Assembly (NCBI GenBank): GCA_001579985.1
Contig: LRSR01007791.1
Location: forward strand, 1-41,601
Length of the DNA stretch: 41,601 bases
Direction of reading: 5' to 3'
From: Hypsibius dujardini
Lineage: Eukaryota > Tardigrada > Eutardigrada > Parachela > Hypsibiidae
The notes beneath the pieces are model-generated. The model saw nothing but the letters and a program-made list of their open reading frames with translations, did no database searches and was not told where the DNA came from. Below, in pieces: positions 32,600-41,601 of this stretch. The position numbers and the translations under genes are program-made. How positions within the stretch are numbered: position 1 is the first letter of the stretch; every line of letters begins with the position of its first letter.

Positions 32600-33092
32600 A
32601 TGGACTTTCCATTAACGAACCAGTAAGTCTGTTTGTTCAATTTTAGTAGTTGTATACAAATTTTGAATTACATGAAAGTTTTGTTTAATGTAAAATGAAC
32701 AATCTTTTTAATTCAAGCATGTCTTGAATTCAAGTATCTCTGTCCCTGTATCTGCTAGATGTGATTCGATTGGCTCTCCTTGATCGGAATGATCCTCTTT
32801 TACGACCATTCGACGATAATGACGCGATATACGGGAAATTGGAATAGGGTCGTTGTTTTCATTGCGCTTCGCTCTGTCTGCCGGTCTAAATGGACTGCAA
32901 CGTGAAAGTTAAACCGCTTTCCTTGTTGCAGTGTCTCTCTAAACAAGATAATCATCCCCATCCCGCAAATATTTCATCTTCCAATTAGTCCAGGCAGACA
33001 TTGGGACACAAAGGACACAAGCAGGCAGGAAGCCAGGCAGACACACAACTAGACATGCCGACACAAATACAGACAAACAGACAGATAGACGG

Positions 33093-33154
<62 letters not shown>

Positions 33155-35653
33155 GGACCGATTGATAGACAGACAGACAAATAGACGGACTGACAGACGG
33201 ACAGATAGGCAGATCTAGATAGAGACGGCAACCCAGACCGAGATTGACCGGCTGGTGGACATAGATAAACAGGCAGATCGTTTTTGCATCTGGAAATGCG
33301 AAAAATCATATACAAATAATTACATTCAATCTGTTGTTTGTCTCTTTAGGATCGATCCCGCCAGCGCATGCCTAATTTATCGACTTACTGACATCTCTTC
33401 GACCACACGTATCACGGAGGGAGCGTCCGCGGCTGCTGTAAGTAATCAACTTTAAAGCCCCTCATTGATAATAACGGAACAAGGAACGCGCGCAACGCTT
33501 TGTCCACTGGTAAAGCTCAAATAAGAGGACAGTCGCACACCGCGCACCGGATGATGGATGAAATGTACTTATTGAATCGGATTTAGTCCAGACACCAGAG
33601 AGACCGACCAAGTTAAAATCCCCCATCTCTTCATTTGTCTAAAAGCCTCAACGTGCCTACAATTATACCCCTACTCGATGGTTGATATTACGCTGTACTC
33701 CCCTTTTTGACTTTTCTTTTGTATCTCCCGTTGCAGGCAGTGACCGGAAAAGCCGACACTGGGTCGACCACGCCCACTACTATCCATCCCAAACACCGCC
33801 GGTTCTGTTTTCGTATGTGTTTGGAGGGAGTGTGTAGCGGCAAATTAATAATCATCCCTAAAGTTCACCAAGTGGGAAAATTGAATTATCTCGGTCCCGC
33901 TCCACCACCGGACCTCATTTACACGGACCGGCGGACGGCTCATCACACTGTTCGGTAGGTGCCTGACTATTATCGCCTGTGTCTGTCTGTACGCTTGCGA
34001 GGGCTGCTGGATTGACGGGACCGAATCGTCACGGGAATTGGTCGGCAGCCACATTTTTAATGATGGCATTAATGGAACTGAGCGGTCGGTCTGACTATCT
34101 GTTCATTCAGGCAGGCAGACAGACAGGCTGACAGACAGACAGGGAGACAGACAGACAGAGGCAGACAACCAGACAGCGAGACGGGCAGATAAGCAGGTAG
34201 GCAGATAGACAGTCAGGCAGATAGACAGTCAGACAGGCAGTCAGACAGACAGGCAGATAGACAGAGACAAACAACCAGGCAGCGAGACGAGCAGGTAAGC
34301 AGGTAGGCAGACAGACAGTCAGAAGCACCAGAAGGCTAGTAGACCGACAGGTAGTCAAATTGACTAACAAACGGAGAGGCAGACAAATAGACAGATAGGC
34401 AGACGAAGTTGCTAGGCTGTTGTCGCATACGTAGTACGAGTACCGTACAGAGAGTTTGTGAATTAAATTGGGCCAAATTATCACGGGAATTGGTTGGCAG
34501 CCACGTTTCTAATGAGTACGCTAATGGAGCTGTCTGTCTGTTTTGGATGATTGACCTGCGGCGCCAGATTGCCTGGGCGTGGTTGGTGGGAGTGGAAGAG
34601 ACGTGTGTCTGAATACTTTGCATGTGTGTCTGGGATCCCCGAAGGGGTCTTGGTAAACAGGAGTGGATGAATTTGTAATTTTCGGGTACGCCGGAGGTTG
34701 GAGTGGTGTTGTGTGTCTGTATATGTGGTTAAGGGTGTGTATGCTTTATTTATTGAATTTAAAATCGCCGCTTGGAATTTAATTGCCACTTTCCCCCAGT
34801 TTGTTTGGCCTATATTTCGGGACGAAAAATTGGCGGGCAACCGGCAAGTATGTTCTTTTAGTTACCCTAAAGGACATTTTATGTGAATGGTCGTTCATTG
34901 ACACTGTCTATGGCTGAATGCCTGTATGTCTGTTTGTCTGTTTGTTTGTTTGTATGTCTGTCTGTATGTCTGTCTGTATGTCTGTCTGTATGTCTGTCTG
35001 TATGTCTGTCTGTATGTCTGTCTGTATGTCTGTTTGTCTCTATGTATGTCTTGCTGTCTGTCTGTTTGTCGGTGTATCTGTTTGCCTGTCTATCTGTCGG
35101 TATGTCTGTCTATCTGCCTCTTTCTCTTTCGGTCTAACCTACCGACTGCCGTTCTGTCTGGCTACCTACCTGCCTGCCTGTCTATCTGTTTGCCTGCCTG
35201 CTGGTCTGTTGGTCTATCTGTCTGGCTGTTTATCTGTTTGTCTGTCTGATTTTTTCTTCATAGAACGAGTGCCTGTTCGTGTCTGTTCACGTTTGTTTGC
35301 CTGTCTATCTAGGTTTTTGTCCGCGCTTTGTCTTTTGAATTCTGAATGGGGACCGACTTAGCCAAAAGCCAGATTCCGGCACCGCCCCTCTTACAACTAT
35401 CCGCCGTATCACACTTCCGCCGGCTTGTACAATTTTTATTGTGTTCTTTAGAAATGGGATTGGTCGGGTGGAGTGTTATCGCCACACACTCACAGTTTTC
35501 GGAGCGGGAGTCGCCAAAAGTAAACAGTCATTTGCTCCGTGCGCGCGCGCTCTTTTTAGTCAGTACGGAGTCTTACTCGTAGTGTATATTGGAAATCCAT
35601 TTTGCGTCTGTGCTTCCATGATCCATCACGCACCACCGGCTGGTTGTCTGTGA
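32600..35653 (+). CDS. Unrecognised 192-residue protein, five exons
   Basis: Five plus-strand exons (32600-32622, 33350-33437, 33737-33954, 34800-34847, 35452-35653) join in consistent phase from MDFPLTNQ to a TGA stop. The phases (2, 0, 2, 2) are all satisfied by good GT/AG sites, which is the main support. The middle (FCFRMCLEGVCSGKLIIIPK, then VGKLNYLGPAPPPDLIY) and the C-terminus (LFGLYFGTKNWRATGKNG, CYRHTLTVFGAGVAKSKQSF, PCARALFSQYGVLLVVYIGN) look like a compact Cys-containing globular fold. There is no signal peptide or clear membrane helix. I do not recognise the family and assign no function. Exon 1 is only eight codons and is the least certain part. Introns hold ACAG (33055-33230, 34090-34400) and CTGT (34920-35260) arrays. 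Confidence 0.55.
33055..33235. repeat. ACAG array in orphan-gene intron 1
   Basis: A nearly pure run of CAGA units around 33080-33190 with GGAC and ATAG variants on both sides. Confidence 0.88.
34090..34400. repeat. ACAG/GCAG array in orphan-gene intron 3
   Basis: Degenerate CAGACA, CAGGCAGA and CAGATAGA units. The same intron also repeats a unit around GAATTGGTCGGCAGCCACAT (34034) and GAATTGGTTGGCAGCCACGT (34487), so a larger segment of the intron seems duplicated. Confidence 0.78.
34920..35260. repeat. CTGT/ATGTCTGT array in orphan-gene intron 4
   Basis: A higher-order unit of eight bases (ATGTCTGT) repeats at least seven times at about 34951-35030, embedded in looser CTGT/CTGC units. All three frames stay open, giving false Cys-Leu-Ser-Val ORFs. 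Confidence 0.88.
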
Positions 35654-36903
35654 CTTACTGTGACGGCCTTCCGTATCGCCGGTCTCTGTTTAAGGAATGA
35701 TGATCATCTTTCGTGGCGTTTCCGATATTTAAACTTTGATCTCACTCTAAACATTCAAATATGTGCGGCGTTGTGCCATCTCTTTTTCTGGCTTGGTGTT
35801 GAAATAGAGTGGTGGTTCTTTCGTGTTGATTGTGAAGGGATTCTCCAGTAGACTTTGTCGGTGGGCTCTTCGAGGACACATGCGGATCTTGGTTGTGATT
35901 TTTATTTTAAATTCTGAGCAAGTAAGTTATCATTTATCGAATTTTAGACACGTTAGTCGGCTTAATTATCCTCGGAAGCCTACATACTCGTAATGCCTAC
36001 CTGTTAGTTGGCACACCGATTTCTGTCTCTGCCTGATTATCTTGCCGCCTCTCTTTTTGTGTAGCGCCCATGTGTCTACTTGCCTGTCCATCCGTCTGTC
36101 TGTGCCTGTTCATCCGTGTGTCTGTCTGTGTCTGTCTGTCTGTCTTTCTGTCTGCCTGTCTGTATCCATCTACCTATCTGTTTATTTGTCTGTTTGTCGG
36201 TGGGTCTGTCTGTCTATTTGTCTATCTCTCTCTCTCTGTGTCTGTCTGTTTGTCTGTCTATCGGTTTATTCATACGCCTGTCGTGTCTGTTTATCTGTCT
36301 GTTCATTCGTTTCGTAATCTCAGTATTTATGGTCCATTGTAATCGTCTACCTGCCTAGAATTGCTATTCGCTTTTTGCCTGAGTTATTTTATTCGTTCAC
36401 CGACTGGCAGTTTTCGGACAAATATTCCTCCTAAATTTGACGGGGCATGATTATTCTTGAGAATGACGGGAGTTTTTTTAAGTTGTCTGAATCTTATCGA
36501 TTTTCCGGCGCCTTGATTACTGGCCAAACTCCCAGAGAATGTAATCGGCCGAAAACGGCGAATGAGACCCTGCTTTTTTTTCGATCGGTTTATCGGCTGT
36601 CATTTCTACTTTGACGAGAGATGGGGATGATGGCTCGATGGGGATCCCAATAGAGTGTGTCGGCCTGGATGGCTGCACATCTCCCGGATTTGAGATGATT
36701 AAATGCAGCCTGGAACGACGTCACACGGTGCACGGCATAGGCAGGCAGGCAGGCAGTCTGATAGGAATCCGGTCGTTGCTCCACAGCAACTTTTTCCGGT
36801 TCTAGTTTTAAACACTTTTAACCGAATTCTATGGGGTATATGTCGCCGGAATTTGCTACACTTTAAGAGGAGGGTACATCTTGATCTGATTTATTTATTC
36901 TCA

Positions 36904-36935
<32 letters not shown>

Positions 36936-37378
36936 GGCACTTTCAGGAATGCGATTAGGGACGAGAAAAGCGCGTGCTGTGCGGGCGCGCTGGATAAGAG
37001 AGCGAGTTCTTTTGATAGTGTGTGAGAGTAGTGATTGAAAATGAAGAAGAGGCGGCATTCACGAGCGGATAGGAGAGAGTTTCAAGGCAGGATGCGTAGC
37101 CATATGCCCGCCTCGTTGAAGTATTTGTCAGTTGTCTGTATCAATTTGAAATTGCATTTGTTGAGGGGATTGCTGAGTGCCGATCAAATCAAATGTAGCC
37201 TACAGACATTCGAACACTGTTTAGGCAGACATAAATGAGTTGTAGGTAGACGGTTGAACATACGAGACAGACGCATAGACAGATAAGCACACGGACAGAC
37301 AGACTATATGTTTTGCCTTTGTCTCAATTTAAAAATCGATGTCTGTGCCTAACAAGTGTCTCTGTTTACTCTTTTCAG
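35654..37378. other. Intergenic spacer with CTGT arrays
   Basis: There is no supported coding exon between the orphan gene stop and the NDST 5' UTR exon. A CTGT/CTGC array lies at about 36070-36310 and a pure CTGT run at 36904-36935. This should include the NDST promoter and one or more non-coding 5' exons, since an AG acceptor precedes 37379. Confidence 0.4.
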
Positions 37379-37599
37379 ATGGAATGACACGGGCGTGTCT
37401 AGGAAGAATTAATCAACCACATTATCTAATCGCCGACAGCAGTGCAAGCAAACAGTTCATAATAAGCCGCCGTAGACACCGACTACTTCCTTGTCTGTCC
37501 GTTCTGGAATGAAGTTCATTACTGAGGAAGAGTCGTCCAATCTCGCCATCGAACACGGTCGTTTCTGTTGTTTTTCATGGACTAATCTCCGTCGACGAC
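37379..37599 (+). other. NDST 5' UTR exon part with short upstream ORF
   Basis: A strong acceptor (TTTACTCTTTTCAG) at 37365-37378 is followed immediately by ATG GAA TGA, a two-codon upstream ORF, then non-coding sequence up to the NDST ATG at 37600. This fits a spliced 5' leader continuous with the first coding exon. Confidence 0.5.
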
Positions 37600-38677
37600 A
37601 TGACATTGTACTCACACCCGCCGGGGAAGGGGGATAGACAGTGCCTTCGGCGGAAGCGGCGCTGGCAGTGGATGCCTGGTCGACTATTACTCTGGACGAT
37701 ATTGCTGGCATTTTTGTTGGGTTGTGTTTCGCTGGCCTGGCGAATGACTGTAAGCCCGGATGGCGGCAGCGAGGACATGCAGCTTCCGGTTTCTTCACCT
37801 GCGTTCGATGTCGTGGTCGATTATCCGGAAGAGGACCCTGCCTTGCTGAAGATACCGGTGGAGCTCGCTGTTACTGTACCGCGCCTGAAAAACGAACCAA
37901 AGGTGGAGCAATAGATCTGTCTGTCTGTATGTTTGCCTGTCTGGCTGCCTCTTTGTCTGCCTGTCTGTCGGTCTGTCTGCCTGCTTCTTTGTCTGCCTGT
38001 CCCTCTGTTTCTCTGCCTGTCTGCCTCTCTTTCTCTCTGTCTGTTTCTCTGAATGTCTATCTCTCTGTCTGTCTGCCTCTCTATCTGTCTGTCTGTCCGT
38101 CTCTGTCCATCTTTGTGAGCAATCTATCTACCTCCGTGTGTGTCAATATCAAAGCTTGTTTATCTATTTTTAGGTCCTAGTGTTCGTTGAGACCCAGTAC
38201 TCGGTGGTGGGTCGGGAGATTGTTGTTGAACTTGAAGCTATCCGACAGCGATTCCGCCTGGAAGTCGGCGCAAAGAGCATCCCCCTGCTCACATCGGAGG
38301 ACCGCGGCAAATTCAATCTGATCATATTTGAAAATGTGGAGCGCTACTTCCGGATGGATCGCTGGAATCGCGAGTTGCTCGATCGCTACTGCCGCGAGTA
38401 TCATGTGGGGATAATTGGCTTTCCGCCGATCCTCGAGCACACGCTAATTGCGGCTTCCGTGGAGAGCCTCCATCTTCGACTGCACACGAACATTCAGCTG
38501 CGGGATTTTGAGTTGAACGCATCCAGTCCTGTGTTGCATGTGACTAAGGCGGAGGAGATTTGGAGTGGGATTTTGACTGGTACGGTGGTGGGTTTATCTA
38601 TTGTTGGTCAAGGCAGACAGACTTATTGACTTCAGTTAGTTACACATACATGAAGACAATCAGTCATACACACGGAC

Positions 38678-38712
<35 letters not shown>

Positions 38713-39624
38713 GGTAGCCAAGTCAAGCGACAGTCAGCGGTTTGAGTTCTTTCACTCACCGTTTAGGTGAGGACTGGACAGTCTACATTCCACAACATAC
38801 CGCTTACGAGGTAGTCGCTTGGGCGCGTCCTCTTGGATTTGTCAATGAAACATCCTTCAACGAGAATGAACCCCCGAAGCTGCCGGTTGTGATACTGGAT
38901 AACGGGAAGCTGGACCGAGTTCGAAGGATTTTCTTCGGACAGTCGCTGAAGTTCGTTTTGCATCGACCACTCTTCCTGGACGCGATTAGTTTTTTGCTCA
39001 ACCCGGATGTGAGGCCGTCTCTGCGGCGTTACGTGCAGATTGACATTGATGATATTTTTGTCGGTCGTCGCGGGACGCGGATGGTGGCTGATGATGCCCT
39101 GGTAATTATGTATTCATGTTAAAATATTTTAAATGTCTGATAATTTAACTCTACTTTGCTTTAACTTATACATTTTGATTCATTTTAGGCATTGATTGAA
39201 ACTATGGAGCGATGGAGGAAGACGATCCCACGGTTTCGCTTTAATCTCGGATTTTCCGGTAAATATTTCCATGCCGGTGCAGACGAGGAAAATGGCGGAG
39301 ACGACATGCTGCTCGGTAAGTGAAATTGAACTAACTTGATTGTTGTAATTTGTTTTTTGATAATTAGGGTCCTTTTGTGCATTACAGCAAATGCCAACAA
39401 ATTCAGCTGGTTCTGCCATATGTGGGGACATTCCCAGGCCCATCTGTACAACAGTAGTGTGGAGGCTTTGGTCAGGGAGATGCAGTTCAATCGAGCTTTT
39501 GCTAGGGTGAGAAAACACTTGAAGCGGTGTCTGCCTGTTTTTCTTTTTGGCTTCTGTTTGTCTGCCTGTTTGTTTGTCTGCCTGACTGCCTGCCTGTCTA
39601 TCTGTCTGCATGTTGGTCGGTCTG

Positions 39625-39671
<47 letters not shown>

Positions 39672-41463
39672 GCTTGTTTGTCTGCTTGTTTGTCTGGCTG
39701 GCTGGCTGTCTGTCTTGTTTGTCGGTCTGTCGGTTTCTCAACCCTGCTCGTTATTTTGACCATGCCTGTTTGTCTGCTTGTCTATAAACCACTCAAATAT
39801 TTTTGCTCGAGTATCATTCCATTGAAATTTTCAGGATCACGGCATTCCGATGAATTCCAGCTACGTGGTCTCGCCCCACCATTCCGGGGTCTACCCGGTC
39901 CATGAGCCCCTTTACGAAGCGTGGGCATCAGTGTGGAACGCCAAAGTCACCAGCACCGAAGAATATCCCCACTTCAAGCCGATGCACCTCCACCGAGGGT
40001 TCGTGCATCACGAAATCATGGTGCTGCCGCGACAAACCTGCGGTCTCTACACCCACACCATCTTCCTGGCCAGTTATCCCGGTGGGATAGACCGACTGGA
40101 ACGGAACATCAACGGTGAGACTTGACTTTTAAATTATTTATCATTTTTTCAACTTTAAGAATTTCGACTTAATTTAGTATTTAAATATATATGTATATTG
40201 AACTAGGTGTCTATAAAAAAGAATTTAAGTTTAACGCTTTTCAGTTCAGTAAAAATATTTAGTCTTCGGATTCTGGATAAAATTGTCATTTACAATTAAA
40301 TTAAATTGATAACTATATATTTTAAATCTGACTTTCTAGGTGGGGATCTTTTTATGACTCTGCTGCGCAATCCCATCAACGTCTACATGACCCATCTGTC
40401 TAACTACGCCCATGACCGGCTAGCGCTGTACACCTTCGAGAGTCTCTTCAATTTCTCCCGGAAATGGACCAATTTGGAGCTGCGCTCAGCTCCGCCCCTC
40501 GAGATGGCACAACTGTACTTTCGTGTCTTCCCACAGGACGCTGAGCCGCTGTGGAACAACCCTTGTGAGGATAAGCGGCACATGCAGATCTGGTCGGCCA
40601 CTAAGTCGTGTGAACGGCTGCCCAAGTTCCTGGTGATTGGGCCGCAGAAGACCGGCACGACGGCGTTGTATTCGTTCCTCCTGAGCCATCCGGCGATCAG
40701 GAGCACCTACAGGAATCCAGAGACCTTTGAGGAGGTGCAGTTTTTCAGCGGAACTAACTATTACAAAGGCCTTGACTGGTATGTGCGTATTTCCAACACC
40801 GACAGGTAGACTGACGACAGACAGATAGACTTACAAAGCAGACGGATATTCAAACAGACACACCGGCGAAAAACAGAAAGACACATCGACTGGCGACAGA
40901 CAGGCAGGTAGACAAACTGACTGACAGATAGACAGACAGGCAGGCTGACAGACAGACATTAATTCAGGCAGGCAAGCAGCAAGCAGACTGACATAACACT
41001 GAATTTTGTTTTTCGTGACCTGGTTTTATCCCTGCTTCAGGTATATGAACTTTTTTCCTGGTGGCGTTAACTCAACCACGGACTTCCTTTTCGAAAAGAG
41101 TGCCACTTATTTTGATAACGAATTAGTGCCGCTGAGGGCATTCTCCCTCGTGCCCCATACTAGCATCATCAGCATTCTCATCGATCCTGTACGAAGAGCG
41201 TATTCGTGGTATCAGGTACAATTGCGACTATCCTGTTTTTAGGCATCAAATCTCTCCACTGTTTATTCAATCCTTTTTATTTTCTTATATAGCACGTTAA
41301 AGCACATGGTGATAAAGTAGCGGCGCAGTATAGCTTTTTGGAGATTGTCACTGCGAATCGTGATTCTCCCAAGCCGCTGCAGCATTTACGAAGCAGGTGC
41401 CTCAGGCCGGGAGAGTACGCCTCTCATTTGGAGAGGTGGCTGGATCATTATCCTTCTACACAG
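37600..41463 (+). CDS. NDST: Heparan sulfate N-deacetylase/N-sulfotransferase (3' partial)
   Basis: Nine plus-strand exons (37600-37902, 38174-38579, 38767-39101, 39189-39315, 39388-39506, 39835-40114, 40340-40778, 41041-41215, 41293-41463) join in phase to 785 codons, then the window ends in an intron. The enzyme removes acetyl groups from GlcNAc and N-sulfates the amine in heparan sulfate chains in the Golgi. The N-terminus is a type II anchor: a basic RRKRRW stretch, then a hydrophobic helix at about residues 29-47. The deacetylase half includes [25 protein letters not shown] at about 329-336, [10 protein letters not shown] and [15 protein letters not shown]. The sulfotransferase half has the PAPS-binding GPQKTGTT loop (about 624-631), the ETFEEVQFF segment with the catalytic Glu equivalent, [11 protein letters not shown], and the AH dipeptide after WYQ. 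The C-terminal 90-120 residues are missing beyond the edge. No disabling change is visible. Confidence 0.95.
37915..38120. repeat. CTGT/CTGC array in NDST intron 1
   Basis: CTGTCTGCCTG and TCTCTGTCTG units fill the first coding intron of NDST almost completely. Confidence 0.85.
39560..39735. repeat. CTGT array in NDST intron 5
   Basis: An uninterrupted (TCTG)n core at about 39626-39671 with looser CTGC/TTGT flanks. Confidence 0.88.
40800..40990. repeat. ACAG array in NDST intron 7
   Basis: Degenerate CAGACA, CAGGCAGG and GACAGATA units between the exons at 40340-40778 and 41041-41215; plus-strand polarity is opposite to the arrays in introns 1 and 5. Confidence 0.82.
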
Positions 41464-41494
41464 GTATGCAGTTTTGTCCTGGGCATTCATTCAG

Positions 41495-41601
41495 ACAAAC
41501 AGTCAGTCAGTCCGGCAGACGATCTGGCAGACAAGCAGACAAACAGACCGGTAAGGGGCAGGCAGACAAACAAGCAGACAGACAGACAGACAGACAGACA
41601 G
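41495..41601. repeat. ACAG array at the window edge
   Basis: CAGACAAACA and GACAGACA units follow the last visible NDST donor and run off the end, as expected for another array-filled intron. Confidence 0.82.

Noticed and set aside
32762-32848. Short plus-strand open segment DVIRLALLDRNDPLLRPFDD
   Set aside because: It looks protein-like and follows an AG, but joining it to the eight-codon exon at 32600 breaks the frame and there is no donor before its stop.
34883-35361. Long Cys-Leu-Ser-Val ORFs on the plus strand
   Set aside because: They are translations of CTGT arrays, open in all frames; no start context, family match or non-repeat sequence. The same applies to similar ORFs at 2331-2612, 14634-15020, 23514-23962, 24759-25330, 26260-26528, 33049-33315, 36042-36358 and 39527-39787.
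37457-37798. Minus-strand ORFs opposite NDST exon 1
   Set aside because: No splice or family support; the plus frame encodes the NDST membrane anchor.

Overview
The window is nuclear DNA of an invertebrate animal. Every coding region is split by introns with GT-AG (occasionally GC-AG) ends and matching codon phase, there is no operon-style packing, and the gene set (Pellino, a heparan sulfate N-deacetylase/N-sulfotransferase, a CBP/p300-type coactivator-binding domain, STPR repeats) is metazoan. I could not place the phylum. The most striking base-level trait is that most longer introns are filled with degenerate CTGT/ACAG tetranucleotide arrays; ATTGATTGA-type motifs are also scattered throughout.

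Layout: (1) 952-3141, minus: a six-exon SLC35F3/F4-like membrane transporter. (2) 4120-6419, minus, 5' end unresolved: an odd protein with a CBP/p300-like NCBD, a polyglutamine run, an 8-residue GPSGAPPA minisatellite and a C-terminal MEX3-like RING. (3) 6420-8266: non-coding divergent spacer with a MITE-like hairpin. (4) 8267-12615, plus: a 793-residue protein with two separate STPR (23-residue repeat) DNA-binding-like regions, each followed by SYPPTF. (5) 14545-18201, plus: a complete 10-exon Pellino E3 ligase. (6) 19374-29338, minus: 17 phase-compatible exons that read as one protein of about 1,708 residues: UPF1-type CH domain and SF1 helicase, then MA3-like, then eIF4G-type MIF4G, then an eIF4E-binding-like motif and a Q/P-rich tail. 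(7) 29339-32599: mostly non-coding, with a diverged tandem duplication, a possible unassigned minus-strand exon and tetranucleotide arrays. (8) 32600-35653, plus: a five-exon, 192-residue protein I do not recognise. (9) 37600-41463, plus: the first nine coding exons of NDST, running off the window edge.

The strongest candidate for something undescribed is region 6. It joins an apparently active UPF1-family helicase to eIF4G modules placed in the reverse of their usual order (MA3, MIF4G, eIF4E motif instead of eIF4E motif, MIF4G, MA3). If it is one polypeptide it would covalently link an NMD-type helicase to a translation-initiation scaffold. The main alternative is two closely spaced genes or an operon, because an in-frame stop and an ATG lie 81 bases apart inside the joining intron. 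Two further unusual architectures are the NCBD-RING protein and the double-STPR protein. All exon boundaries come from reading splice sites and phases by eye; there is no transcript support here.
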